Below are positions 1 through 9,595 of a DNA stretch of 64,000 bases, one piece after another. This stretch comes from Halanaerobium sp. MA284_MarDTE_T2 (GTDB lineage: Bacteria > Bacillota > Halanaerobiia > Halanaerobiales > Halanaerobiaceae). How positions within the stretch are numbered: position 1 is the stretch's first letter; each line of letters opens with the position of its first letter. The position numbers and the translations under genes are program-made. The stretch lies in contig NZ_QPJE01000006.1 of NCBI RefSeq assembly GCF_003337245.1, positions 42,636-106,635 on the forward strand, read 5' to 3'. The notes under the pieces were generated by a model. The model saw only the letters and a program-made list of their open reading frames with translations, had not been told where the DNA came from and did no database searches.

Positions 1-129
1 TTTTATTTCATCTAAAGCAATATCATGTGGTTTAATTACAGAATAAACATTAAATTCTCTCACTCGACGTGCAATAAGCTGACTGTACTGCCCGCCAAAA
101 TCGAGAATAAGTATTTTATTGTATTCCAT
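1..129 (-). CDS. guaA: GMP synthase (glutamine-hydrolysing), N-terminal fragment
   Basis: Only the first 43 codons are inside the window; the gene continues past base 1. The translation begins [20 protein letters not shown], the hallmark opening of the class I glutamine amidotransferase domain of GuaA (LDFGxQxxQLI). GuaA aminates XMP to GMP in purine synthesis. The ATG at 127-129 follows a GGAGAT-type ribosome binding site, and a strong promoter lies about 60 bases upstream, so this is the first gene of its transcript. Function is secure from the motif; the catalytic Cys and the synthase domain lie outside the window. Confidence 0.93.
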   Translation of the reverse strand, partial: MEYNKILILDFGGQYSQLIARRVREFNVYSVIKPHDIALDEIK

Positions 130-189
130 TCAAATCTCCTTTCCAACTCTTTTTACTTTCCTGCTTTTTTTAACTAAAGTATTTTTTAA

Positions 190-219
190 AGTATACAGTC
201 AATTATAGTTAATTGTCAA
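190..219 (-). promoter_or_regulatory. sigma-A promoter for guaA
   Basis: On the minus strand a TTGACA -35 box (214-219) and a TATACT -10 box (190-195) are separated by 18 bases. They lie directly after the ppdK terminator and upstream of guaA. Confidence 0.8.
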
Positions 220-221
220 GA

Positions 222-275
222 AAAAACTCTTCAGATAAGGAATCAAGGAATCTCTCCTTCACCTGAAGAGTTTTT
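222..275 (-). terminator. rho-independent terminator after ppdK
   Basis: The arms CTCTTCAG (227-234) and CTGAAGAG (263-270) pair around a long loop that contains a second small AAGGA/TCCTT stem. On the minus strand the hairpin ends in a run of six T. It closes the ppsR-ppdK transcript. Confidence 0.8.
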
Positions 276-303
276 AAAATTAATCTTTTTTTATTCTCAA
301 AAA

Positions 304-2928
304 TTACTCATTATCTATAGCTGATTGAGCAGCTGCAAGTCGGGCAATAGGAACTCTATAAGGTGAACAGGAAACATAATTTAGACCTGTTCTATGGCAG
401 AAATCTATAGAAGCTGGCTCACCACCATGTTCTCCACAGATACCTACTTTAAGATCCTTATTGCTTTTTCTTCCCATCTTAACAGCCATTTCCATTAACT
501 TACCTACACCTTCCTGATCAAGAACAGAAAAAGGATCTTTGGGTAATATCTCTTCATCTACATATTCACCTATAAATTTACCAGCATCATCACGAGAAAA
601 TCCAAACGTCATTTGAGTAAGATCATTAGTTCCAAAGGAGAAGAAATCTGCATGTTTTGCTATTTTATCAGCAAGCAGGGCAGCTCGCGGCACTTCTATC
701 ATTGTACCAACTGAGTAATTTATATCAACTCCTGCTTCAGAGATTAGCTCTTCAGCAATCTCTACTGCCATTTTTCTTAAAATAACCAGCTCTTTTTCAG
801 TACCAATAAGTGGGATCATAATATCAGGTTTAACATCATATCCTTCTTCCTGTTTAACTTCTACAGCAGCAGATATAATTGCTCTAACCTGCATTTCATA
901 AATTTCTGGATAAGTTATACCCAAACGACATCCTCTGTGACCGAGCATTGGATTCATTTCTTTTAGATCTTCTACTGTTCTCTTCAGCTCATCTGCAGTA
1001 ATACTTAATTCTTTTGCCAGAGCTTTTATATCTTTCTCAGTGTTGGGCAAAAATTCATGTAGAGGTGGATCCAGCAGACGGATAGTAACATTTAAATCTT
1101 TCATTACTTTAAATATACCTTTAAAATCTTCTTTTTGATACGGGAATAATTTATCCAGTGCTTTCATTCTCTTACTTTTACTGCTGGAAACAATCATTTC
1201 TCTTACAGCCATAATTCTTTCACTGTCAAAGAACATATGCTCTGTCCGACAGAGGCCTATACCTTCTGCTCCAAAATCTAAAGCTACTTCAGCATCATGT
1301 GGAGTATCAGCATTTGTCCAGACACCAAGTTTTCTGTATTCATCTGACCATTCCATCAGTATCTTAAAGTTTTCTGTTAAAAATGCATCGGTTGTTTCCA
1401 CGATTCCAGCGTAAACCTCTCCAGTAGTTCCGTTAAGAGAAACAAAATCTCCTTCTTTAAAGACTCTATCATCAACAGTAAACTGCTTATTTGCTTCATC
1501 TACCTTTATTTCACCGGCACCAGCTACACAGCATTTGCCCATTCCACGAGCTACAACAGCTGCGTGTGAGGTCATTCCACCACGTGATGTAAGAATACCC
1601 TCAGCCTTAACCATTCCTTCTATATCTTCAGGTGAAGTCTCCTTACGTACTAAAATTACTTTTTCTCCATCTTCTGCTGCTTCTGCTGCTTCTTCAGAAG
1701 TAAAATATACTTTACCTGTTGCTGCTCCAGGTGAAGCTGCCAGTCCTTTTGCAAGTATATCAGCTTTTTCTAGTTCTTCATCTTTAAAGTTAGGATGTAA
1801 AAGCTGGCTAATATCTTCAGGATCTATCCTCATTATAGCTGTCTCTTTATCAATCAAGCCTTCTTCTTCCATATCTACGGCTATGTTAACTGCAGCATCT
1901 GCAGTACGTTTTCCTGTTCTTGTCTGCAGGAGGAATAAATTACCTTCCTGAATAGTAAACTCTATATCCTGCATATCCTTATAATGCTGTTCTAATGTCT
2001 CAGTAACATCCATAAATTCTTCATATACTTCAGGCATCAGTTCTTTTAACTCACTAATGTCTTTTGGAGTCCTTATACCAGCAACAACATCTTCTCCCTG
2101 AGCATTAAGCAAAAATTCTCCAAATACTTTATTTTCCCCTGTAGCAGGATTTCTGGTAAATGCAACTCCGGTTCCAGAGTTTTCTCCAATATTACCAAAA
2201 ACCATTGCCTGAATATTAACAGCTGTTCCTAAATCGTGTGGAATATCATTAATGTTTCTATATGATATTGCACGAGAATTATTCCAGGAACTAAAAACAG
2301 CTTTTACTGCCATTAAGAGCTGTTCATTTGGGTCCTGTGGAAACTCTATGTTAGTTTTCTTTTTAATTAATTTCTTATAATCATCAATTATATCTTTTAA
2401 ATCTTCTACTGTCAGTTCAGTATCATTGTCATATCCATTCTTCTCTTTTTTCTTTTCCAGAAAATTATCAAACTGATAACCCGGTATTCCCAGCACAACA
2501 TTACCAAACATCTGAATCAATCTTCTGTAGCTGTCATAAGCAAATCTCGGATTATTTGTTCTTTCTGCCAGTGCTTCAACACTCTTATCATTAAGGCCGA
2601 GGTTGAGCACTGTATCCATCATACCGGGCATAGAAATTACGGCACCGGATCTAACGGATACCAGTAAGGGGTCTTCTAGATCACCAAAATTCTTACCGAT
2701 CTTTTCTTCAAGTTCTTTCATGTGTTCAAAGATACCTTCTTTTATACTTTCCTCCAGAGTTTCATCCATTTCAAGATATCTTATACAGGCCTCAGTGGTT
2801 ATTGTAAAACCTGGGGGTACAGGTAATCCTATATTGGTCATCTCCGCCAGATTTGCACCTTTACCACCTAATAATGACTTCATTTCCTTTTTGCCTTCTT
2901 CAAAAGAATAGATATACTTTTTCAACAA
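304..2928 (-). CDS. ppdK: pyruvate phosphate dikinase
   Basis: This 874-residue protein interconverts pyruvate, ATP and Pi with PEP, AMP and PPi in the cytoplasm. The length is normal for the family. In order it shows an N-terminal ATP-grasp domain (LLGGKGANLAEM near residue 20), a central swivelling domain with the phosphorylated histidine in GGMTSHAAVVARGMGKCC near residue 450, and a C-terminal TIM barrel with the PEP-site motifs GTNDLTQMTFG and GICGEHGGEP. It starts 14 bases after ppsR, which encodes its kinase/phosphorylase, so the two form one operon ended by the terminator at 222-275. In fermenters it can run in the glycolytic, PPi-using direction; direction here is inference. Confidence 0.98.
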   Translation of the reverse strand: MLKKYIYSFEEGKKEMKSLLGGKGANLAEMTNIGLPVPPGFTITTEACIRYLEMDETLEESIKEGIFEHMKELEEKIGKNFGDLEDPLLVSVRSGAVISMPGMMDTVLNLGLNDKSVEALAERTNNPRFAYDSYRRLIQMFGNVVLGIPGYQFDNFLEKKKEKNGYDNDTELTVEDLKDIIDDYKKLIKKKTNIEFPQDPNEQLLMAVKAVFSSWNNSRAISYRNINDIPHDLGTAVNIQAMVFGNIGENSGTGVAFTRNPATGENKVFGEFLLNAQGEDVVAGIRTPKDISELKELMPEVYEEFMDVTETLEQHYKDMQDIEFTIQEGNLFLLQTRTGKRTADAAVNIAVDMEEEGLIDKETAIMRIDPEDISQLLHPNFKDEELEKADILAKGLAASPGAATGKVYFTSEEAAEAAEDGEKVILVRKETSPEDIEGMVKAEGILTSRGGMTSHAAVVARGMGKCCVAGAGEIKVDEANKQFTVDDRVFKEGDFVSLNGTTGEVYAGIVETTDAFLTENFKILMEWSDEYRKLGVWTNADTPHDAEVALDFGAEGIGLCRTEHMFFDSERIMAVREMIVSSSKSKRMKALDKLFPYQKEDFKGIFKVMKDLNVTIRLLDPPLHEFLPNTEKDIKALAKELSITADELKRTVEDLKEMNPMLGHRGCRLGITYPEIYEMQVRAIISAAVEVKQEEGYDVKPDIMIPLIGTEKELVILRKMAVEIAEELISEAGVDINYSVGTMIEVPRAALLADKIAKHADFFSFGTNDLTQMTFGFSRDDAGKFIGEYVDEEILPKDPFSVLDQEGVGKLMEMAVKMGRKSNKDLKVGICGEHGGEPASIDFCHRTGLNYVSCSPYRVPIARLAAAQSAIDNE

Positions 2929-2942
2929 AACCCCTCCTTTAA

Positions 2943-3752
2943 TTAATTCAAGTCATTGACAATATCAATAATAATACTTGCTGCTTCTTCCACAGCTTTT
3001 GTAGTCATATCAATAACTGGACATCCAATTCTCTTCATTACGTTTTCTGCATAATTTAATTCTTCCATTATTTTTTCCAGTGAAACATAATCTACACTGT
3101 TGTCCAGTCCTAAAACCTTTATCCGTTCTTTGCGTATTTCAATTAAATCAACTGGGTCTATCGTTAAACCAACAATTTTTTTCTTGGGAATTTGAAATAT
3201 TTGCTCAGGAACTTTTGCATCTTTAACCAGGGGAATATTTACTACTTTATAGTTTTTGTGAGCAAGATACATGCTGAGTGGTGTTTTTGAGGAACGGGAA
3301 ACACCGATTAAAACAATATCTGCCTTTAATATCCCTCTTGGATCTTTACCATCATCATATTTTACTGCAAATTCTACTGCTTCAACTCGTTTGAAATAAT
3401 TTTCATCCAGTTCTCTAATCAGTCCAGGCTGGCGAATCGGGTCACTGTTGAGAAATTCACTAAAAACTTTTAAAGCAGGAGTCATGATATCAATATATGG
3501 TATATCTTCTTCAGAACAAACCTTTATTAAATATTCATAAATATCGTCATTTACCATAGTGAATATTACAATAGATTTACTATTTTTAACTTCAACAATA
3601 ATATCATCTATTGATTCTCTGCTTTCTACATAGGGGTATTTTTTTATTTCATAATCAATGTCTCTAAATTGTTCGGCTGCAGCTCTTGCAACCTGTTCTG
3701 CTGTATCTCCTATTGAATCAGATATTATATAAATCTGATAATTGTTTATCAT
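2943..3752 (-). CDS. ppsR: PPDK regulatory protein (bifunctional kinase/Pi-dependent phosphorylase)
   Basis: This DUF299-family protein switches pyruvate phosphate dikinase off by ADP-dependent threonine phosphorylation and on by Pi-dependent dephosphorylation. Family features are the opening IYIISDSIGDTAEQVARAA and the nucleotide-binding loop GVSRSSKTPLSMYLA near residue 150. The reading frame is open to 3794, but a promoter with its -10 box at 3800-3805 would begin transcription at about 3793, so that first ATG would be at or before the RNA start. I therefore use the ATG at 3752 (269 residues), preceded by GGTGAT. The neighbour 14 bases downstream is its target, ppdK. Confidence 0.93.
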   Translation of the reverse strand: MINNYQIYIISDSIGDTAEQVARAAAEQFRDIDYEIKKYPYVESRESIDDIIVEVKNSKSIVIFTMVNDDIYEYLIKVCSEEDIPYIDIMTPALKVFSEFLNSDPIRQPGLIRELDENYFKRVEAVEFAVKYDDGKDPRGILKADIVLIGVSRSSKTPLSMYLAHKNYKVVNIPLVKDAKVPEQIFQIPKKKIVGLTIDPVDLIEIRKERIKVLGLDNSVDYVSLEKIMEELNYAENVMKRIGCPVIDMTTKAVEEAASIIIDIVNDLN

Positions 3753-3799
3753 GATATCACCAAACCTCAGCATATTTATTTTTAACTTTATCATTAATT

Positions 3800-3828
3800 A
3801 TTATACCATTTTAAAGGAAAAAACTCAA
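3800..3828 (-). promoter_or_regulatory. promoter for ppsR-ppdK
   Basis: TTGAGT (3823-3828) and TATAAT (3800-3805) are spaced by 17 bases on the minus strand. The position just below the thiZ stop and above ppsR separates the two transcripts and argues for the shorter ppsR start. Confidence 0.75.
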
Positions 3829-3832
3829 TGTT

Positions 3833-4624
3833 TTACTCTCTTCGAGAAGTTTCCGTATTTTTATTAAAATCATCTTCTGCAGACAAACGTTCCAGCAGTT
3901 TTTCTCGGTAATCGACAAATACTTTATCGGTTCTGCAGCGGGGAGGTTGAAGGTCAATCTTTAATTTGTCAGTTATTCGCCCTGGACGCCCGTTTAAAAT
4001 AATAATTCTATCTGCCAAAAGAATTGCTTCTTCAATATCATGAGTAATAAATAAAATAGTCTTATCCAATTTTTCCTGAATTGATAAAATCCATTCCTGC
4101 ATGGTAGTTCTTGTCAGTGCATCCAGAGCTCCAAAAGGCTCATCCAGGGCTAGAATATCATTATGTGTTAGCACTGTCCTCAAAAGAGCCGCCCGCTGAC
4201 GCATACCTCCAGAAAGTTGATCAGGATAATGATTTTCAAATCCTTTCAGGCCAAAGAGGGGAATTAATTTTTCTGCTTCCTGATAAGCTTTTTGAAGATT
4301 TTCTTTTTTTATTTCAACTCCGAGCAGCACATTTTCCATTACAGTTCTCCAGGGAAACAGAAGATCTCTCTGCGGCATATAAGCAATATGTCCCCGGGTT
4401 CCAGTTATATCTTCACCTTTCAGAAATATTCTTCCTTTATCAGGTTTTTCTAAACCAACTAATATATTAAAGAGGGTACTTTTTCCACAGCCGCTCGGTC
4501 CTATTATACAGATAAATTCTCCTCTTTTAACAGATATATTTATTTCAGCCAGCACAGGCAGTAAATCATTGTTTTCTTTATAATCATAATAAATATTTTC
4601 TATTTTAAGCAGCATTTTTTCCAT
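3833..4624 (-). CDS. thiZ: ABC transporter ATP-binding protein, thiamine-precursor type
   Basis: This 263-residue cytoplasmic ATPase drives uptake through the ThiX-like permease. It has Walker A GPSGCGKST (residues 42-50), the signature LSGGMRQRAAL, Walker B ILALDEPFGALD and the H-loop ITHDIEEA, all typical of the nitrate/taurine/HMP importer family. The frame is open to 4681, but the ATG at 4624 has a good site (GAGGGTG) 6-7 bases upstream, and the upstream part lies inside an inserted repeat. The substrate assignment comes from the TPP riboswitch at the head of the operon; alone the sequence would also fit taurine or sulfonate transport. Confidence 0.87.
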   Translation of the reverse strand: MEKMLLKIENIYYDYKENNDLLPVLAEINISVKRGEFICIIGPSGCGKSTLFNILVGLEKPDKGRIFLKGEDITGTRGHIAYMPQRDLLFPWRTVMENVLLGVEIKKENLQKAYQEAEKLIPLFGLKGFENHYPDQLSGGMRQRAALLRTVLTHNDILALDEPFGALDALTRTTMQEWILSIQEKLDKTILFITHDIEEAILLADRIIILNGRPGRITDKLKIDLQPPRCRTDKVFVDYREKLLERLSAEDDFNKNTETSRRE

Positions 4625-4637
4625 AATGACACCCTCT

Positions 4638-4650
4638 ATTTTATTTACTG
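4638..4650. repeat. 13-bp direct repeat, left copy (putative target duplication)
   Basis: ATTTTATTTACTG occurs here and again, identical, at 4912-4924, flanking the fold-back element between them. A 13-bp duplication fits insertion by a transposase that makes long staggered cuts. Confidence 0.75.
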
Positions 4651-4909
4651 GACTTTCCCCATTTTTTATATACTGCTGCAAAAAGGGGAGATGCAGGAAT
4701 ATTGAAATTTTTAGTCAATGAATCTTAACGAAATGAAGGAAGAAATAGGGTTGAACTGCAGGATGGAGTGAGCTAATCATGAGTCAGGAGGACTCATTGA
4801 TTAGTGTGCCCTATTTCACACCCGAATTGAGTTTTAGCTAAATCTAAAAATTTCGTTGATGACTAAAGCTCCCTTTTTGCAGCTTGAAAATAAATTTTGG
4901 GGAAACTCC
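4650..4909. mobile_element. MITE-like fold-back element inside the thi operon
   Basis: This 260-bp element has terminal inverted repeats of about 40 bp: the left end begins GGACTTTCCCC and contains TGCAAAAAGGGGAG, and the right end read inverted begins GGAGTTTCCCC and contains TGCAAAAAGGGAGC. The interior also folds back (AAATAGGG with CCCTATTT, CTAATCATGAGTC with GACTCATTGATTAG), so the whole unit is one long imperfect palindrome. It contains no credible reading frame. Identical 13-bp direct repeats flank it. It sits between thiY and thiZ and leaves the thiZ ribosome binding site intact, so the operon may still be transcribed through it. A MITE mobilised in trans is the best explanation; the transposase family is unknown. 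Confidence 0.8.
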
Positions 4910-4911
4910 TA

Positions 4912-4924
4912 ATTTTATTTACTG
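4912..4924. repeat. 13-bp direct repeat, right copy (putative target duplication)
   Basis: Identical to 4638-4650 (ATTTTATTTACTG), immediately outside the right end of the fold-back element with two extra bases (TA) between. Confidence 0.75.
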
Positions 4925-4941
4925 TTTATTTTTAAAATTTT

Positions 4942-5913
4942 CTATTTGCTGTCAGGCAAAAATTGATTTGTAAAAGCTTTTTCTGCACTGAATTCTTCAT
5001 CTATTAAGTCATTTTCCAGCATCCAGTCAGCAAATTCTTTCCAAATCTCCAGCTTTTGATAACCCCAGTAAGGCGCATCATCTATATAGCGTGGACTCAG
5101 CCAGTTTTGGCTTTTTACAATAAATTCTCGGCTGCTTTCTGGAATTTTTTTATACAAAATTTCTGCAGCTTTATCAGGATTTTCTGCTGCAAAAATGTAC
5201 CCTCTGCTCACTGCTTTCATAAATTTCTCCAAAAGCTGAGGTTTTTCTGCAGCCATTTTTTCTGAAGTAATTATAACTGGTGTATAGTAATCAGGAACTA
5301 ATTCCTGATAATCTTCAAGCATAAAGATATCAATATCAATATCTCTCATTTCTGCCTGAATTCCATCAACCGCATAAAATATCCAGGTAAAGTCAAATTT
5401 ATTGCTGTTTAACATAGCAAGCAGATCCCCACTCCCAATATTAATAAATTTAACTTCTGAAAATTCTCCTCCTGAACCTTCAACTAGAGATTTTATTATT
5501 GCCTTTTCTATTGGCATTCCCCAGCCTCCATATCTTAAACCACTTAAATCAGCCGGAGTCTCCACATTTTTTTCAGAAAGTACAGCAAATCCAGAAGTGT
5601 TATGCTGAATAATTGCAGCTATGGATATAATAGGTACTCCTTCTATTCTGGCAGGTGTTACCCATTCCTGAAAGCTAATTCCTAAATCTGCTTTTCCGGC
5701 ACCAACAACTTGTTCAACTGACATATTACTTCCTGGTTCAATAAAATTAACCTTAATATTTTCCTGCTCAAACCATCCCATCTCTTCTGCAACAAATAGC
5801 CCAGTATGATTAGTATTGGGAACCCAGTCCAGCAGAAAATCAACCTCTTCTGCAGCAGTATTTGCTGACAGTAAAAGCATCAACACAGCTGTAAAAATAA
5901 TTATTTTTCTCAT
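4942..5913 (-). CDS. thiY: ABC transporter substrate-binding protein, ThiY/NMT1 type
   Basis: This 323-residue exported binding protein captures a thiamine precursor for the ThiX/ThiZ importer. It opens with a signal peptide (basic MRKK-like start, hydrophobic stretch to about residue 20, ANTAAEE cleavage region) and has no lipobox cysteine. The mature part begins with VDFLLDWVPNTNHTGLFVA, the NMT1/ThiY motif in which aromatic and acidic residues hold the pyrimidine. It starts directly beside the thiX stop. Substrate (HMP or formylaminopyrimidine) is inferred from the family and the TPP riboswitch upstream. The MITE-like insertion follows its stop by 32 bases. Confidence 0.88.
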   Translation of the reverse strand: MRKIIIFTAVLMLLLSANTAAEEVDFLLDWVPNTNHTGLFVAEEMGWFEQENIKVNFIEPGSNMSVEQVVGAGKADLGISFQEWVTPARIEGVPIISIAAIIQHNTSGFAVLSEKNVETPADLSGLRYGGWGMPIEKAIIKSLVEGSGGEFSEVKFINIGSGDLLAMLNSNKFDFTWIFYAVDGIQAEMRDIDIDIFMLEDYQELVPDYYTPVIITSEKMAAEKPQLLEKFMKAVSRGYIFAAENPDKAAEILYKKIPESSREFIVKSQNWLSPRYIDDAPYWGYQKLEIWKEFADWMLENDLIDEEFSAEKAFTNQFLPDSK

Positions 5914-6681
5914 TTAAATTTCCTCCCTTTTTTGTTCTTTCCAGGGAATTAAAATCTTTTCTAAAAAATCAATAGATTTGAATAATATTATAGAAAAAAA
6001 AGATACAAACACTATTCCAGCAAAAACTCTTGCGGTTAGATAAGAATTGGAAGACCTTACTATAAATACACCCAGACCCATATCACTGCCCATCCACTCT
6101 GCTACTACTGCCGCCATAACAGAATATGTTGCTGAAATTCTCATGCCGCTAAAAATCATCGGTAGTGCTGCAGGAACTCTTACTTTAGTAAATACCTGCC
6201 AATTTGTTGCCCCCATTGATTTTAAAAGACTTATCATATCATTATCTGCTGTAGAAAGACCATCAATTGTATTTACAGCAGCAGGAAAAAAACAGGCAAG
6301 TATTACTATTAAAATTTTTGGTAAAATACCAAATCCAAACCAGATAACCAGCAGGGGTATTAAAATAACTATTGGAACAGTCTGAGAAATAACAAGTAAT
6401 GGATAAAAAGTCCTTTTTAAAATATCAAAATGGAAAATAACGACACCTGTAATAATTCCTGTAATAAAGGAAATAAGCAGCCCTACTATTGATTCAAAAA
6501 GTGTTCTCAGAGAATGTCTTAAAAGAAGTGATCTGGTTTTAATTATTTCTTTGATTATTCTATGGGGAGCTGGCAGTATCCAGCTTTCTATATCAAAAAA
6601 TGCAACAGCTAATTCCCAAACTAAAATAAGCAGGAAGAAGAAAACAAGTACAGGCAGATGGTTTTTAATTTTCTTTATCAT
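5914..6681 (-). CDS. thiX: ABC transporter permease, thiamine-precursor type
   Basis: This 255-residue inner-membrane protein has about six hydrophobic segments and the binding-protein-dependent permease EAA-like loop (TADNDMISLLKSMGATNWQVFTKV region near residue 165) that contacts the ATPase. It is of the SsuC/ThiX class. Its stop abuts the thiY start and its own start follows the small thiamine-binding-family gene by two bases, so the four genes are one transcription unit. The frame has no defects. Confidence 0.9.
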   Translation of the reverse strand: MIKKIKNHLPVLVFFFLLILVWELAVAFFDIESWILPAPHRIIKEIIKTRSLLLRHSLRTLFESIVGLLISFITGIITGVVIFHFDILKRTFYPLLVISQTVPIVILIPLLVIWFGFGILPKILIVILACFFPAAVNTIDGLSTADNDMISLLKSMGATNWQVFTKVRVPAALPMIFSGMRISATYSVMAAVVAEWMGSDMGLGVFIVRSSNSYLTARVFAGIVFVSFFSIILFKSIDFLEKILIPWKEQKREEI

Positions 6682-6683
6682 TT

Positions 6684-6983
6684 TTAATTTCCCTCATTTT
6701 GCCGTTTAAGCTTTTCTGTAGTTGAACCAAGATTGTTTCCTGTAGCAAGCTTTATATAGCTTATAACATTTCCACTGGAAGCATTCTGAACTGCTTTGTG
6801 AGCTTTTAAGGCAGTATTCCAAATTTCTTCCAGTTCTCCCTCTATAGTAGTTGAAAAAGCTGCAACAGTGTAATCATGACCAGATTTTTCTATTATATCT
6901 ATAGCTATATCAACCAGTTTATACAATTCTTCTTTTTCTGCAACTCCCAGAGGAAGACACTGAATATCTACTGCTGATTTCAT
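6684..6983 (-). CDS. small thiamine-binding-family protein (MTH1187/YkoF-like)
   Basis: This 99-residue protein belongs to the MTH1187/YkoF family of small ferredoxin-fold proteins; family members bind thiamine or its pyrimidine moiety. Seen here: SAVDIQCLPLG at the start, GHDYTVAAFSTTIEGELEEIW in the middle and ASGNVISYIKLATG near the end. The ATG at 6983 is preceded by AAGGAGTGAT; the longer frame to 7010 would begin inside the riboswitch terminator and is rejected. It is the first gene under the TPP riboswitch, which supports a role in thiamine-precursor handling, perhaps as a carrier. Exact function is not established. Confidence 0.8.
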   Translation of the reverse strand: MKSAVDIQCLPLGVAEKEELYKLVDIAIDIIEKSGHDYTVAAFSTTIEGELEEIWNTALKAHKAVQNASSGNVISYIKLATGNNLGSTTEKLKRQNEGN

Positions 6984-7007
6984 AATATCACTCCTTTCAT
7001 TAAAATA

Positions 7008-7031
7008 CAAAAGCTCCCCAAATGGGAAGCT
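7008..7031 (-). terminator. TPP-riboswitch expression-platform terminator
   Basis: AGCTTCCCA and TGGGGAGCT pair tightly (7012-7031) and are followed on the minus strand by TTTTG. It lies between the aptamer and the first gene, as expected for control by premature termination when TPP is bound. Confidence 0.8.
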
Positions 7032-7040
7032 AAATTTTAT

Positions 7041-7115
7041 TCTTCCCTACACTGGAATTATCCAGACCAGGTTCTAAGGGTTGAAATTTATCTCTCAGCC
7101 TTTTGGCACCCCTGA
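7041..7115 (-). ncRNA. TPP riboswitch aptamer (THI element)
   Basis: Read on the minus strand the segment carries the conserved thi-box blocks in order: CAGGGGTGCC, GGCTGAGAGA, AACCCTTAGAACCTG, TCTGGATAATTCCAG and GTAGGGAAG. These form the pyrimidine- and pyrophosphate-sensing arms of the TPP aptamer. It controls the four-gene transporter operon below it, shutting it off when thiamine pyrophosphate is plentiful. Confidence 0.96.
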
Positions 7116-7189
7116 AAACTATATTTCTTATAATATTATATTTCGAGATTAAATATTAAAATCCTCTTATTCAAGCAGGATCTTTTTGA

Positions 7190-7290
7190 ACAAAATATCT
7201 TTCGGACTTTTTTATTATAGTAAGGTTAAATTTTGTTGATGTCTAAAATTATGAATCCACAAATTTTATTCACAATAAACCATCTGATAT
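7190..7290. repeat. 101-bp intergenic repeat family B, copy 1
   Basis: This segment aligns without gaps to 21536-21636, with about 83 of 101 positions identical. The best-conserved core is AGTAAGGTTAAATTTTG. It includes the 9-mer TTATTCACA (7266-7274), which matches the TTATNCACA DnaA-box consensus. It lies between the groEL terminator and the TPP riboswitch and has no reading frame. Function is unknown. Confidence 0.75.
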
Positions 7291-7308
7291 AATTTTTTAG
7301 ACATTTTA

Positions 7309-7344
7309 AAAAGGCATATCTGTAAAAAAACAGACATGCCTTTT
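7309..7344 (-). terminator. rho-independent terminator after groEL
   Basis: AAAGGCATGTCTG and CAGATATGCCTTT pair around a T-rich loop, ending in a run of five T on the minus strand. It closes the groES-groEL transcript. Confidence 0.85.
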
Positions 7345-7384
7345 AAATATCTATATTAAATTAAACTATTGGGGGCGTTTGGGC

Positions 7385-9055
<1,671 letters not shown>

Positions 9056-9112
9056 CTATATAGGTTAAATATCTTTATTTTCTAATTTTCAATCCATAAA
9101 AAACAAAATTGT

Positions 9113-9403
9113 TTATCCAATAACAGCTAAAACATCTTCAATTGAAAGAATAATATATTCTTCATCATCAATTTCGACTTTTGTTCCAGCATACTTATCA
9201 AATACAACCATGTCTCCGACTTTTACTTCTGCTTCTTCATCTTCAGGTGCTATATTCTTACCTACAGCTACAATTTCACCTTTTTGTGGTTTTTCATCCT
9301 TTTTGGCTGTGTCCGGTAAAACAATACCACCCTGTGTTTTTTCTTTTTCTTCTTCTTTCACAAATTTTACAGCAACTCTGTTGTCTAAAGGTTTGATATT
9401 CAT
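9113..9403 (-). CDS. groS: 10-kDa co-chaperonin GroES
   Basis: This 96-residue lid subunit caps the GroEL ring. The sequence MNIKPLDNRVAVKF, a mobile loop region KEKTQGGIVLP near residue 22 and the C-terminal VEIDDEEYIILSIEDVLAVI are typical. The frame is open to 9460, but the extension would run through the CIRCE operator; the ATG at 9403 has AAGGGGG upstream and gives the usual length. Confidence 0.97.
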   Translation of the reverse strand: MNIKPLDNRVAVKFVKEEEKEKTQGGIVLPDTAKKDEKPQKGEIVAVGKNIAPEDEEAEVKVGDMVVFDKYAGTKVEIDDEEYIILSIEDVLAVIG

Positions 9404-9443
9404 ACAAAAATAACCCCCTTTTATTTTTTTTCTTATATAATTA

Positions 9444-9470
9444 TTAGCACTCATTAGCATCGAGTGCTAA
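9444..9470. promoter_or_regulatory. CIRCE operator (HrcA-binding)
   Basis: A perfect inverted repeat TTAGCACTC-N9-GAGTGCTAA, the canonical CIRCE element bound by the heat-shock repressor HrcA. It lies just downstream of the predicted groES transcription start, so repression would block groESL until heat or folding stress titrates HrcA away through GroEL. Confidence 0.98.
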
Positions 9471-9484
9471 TAAGCACTATAGAT

Positions 9485-9513
9485 ATAATATCTAAGACTA
9501 AATTTAAAATCAA
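9485..9513 (-). promoter_or_regulatory. promoter for groES-groEL
   Basis: TTGATT (9508-9513) and TATTAT (9485-9490) are spaced by 17 bases on the minus strand; the predicted start falls immediately before the CIRCE operator. Confidence 0.7.
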
Positions 9514-9595
9514 GTCTCTTTAATAACTCTACAGCGCTATTAGAGGTTATTAATAACTTTCTTAACTATTTAGCTTTCAAATTCTTCGATTTTCT

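Noticed and set aside
7261..7280. Replication origin indicated by DnaA-like boxes
   Set aside because: Single TTATNCACA 9-mers occur in each copy of a repeat; there is no cluster of boxes, and dnaA/dnaN are not nearby.
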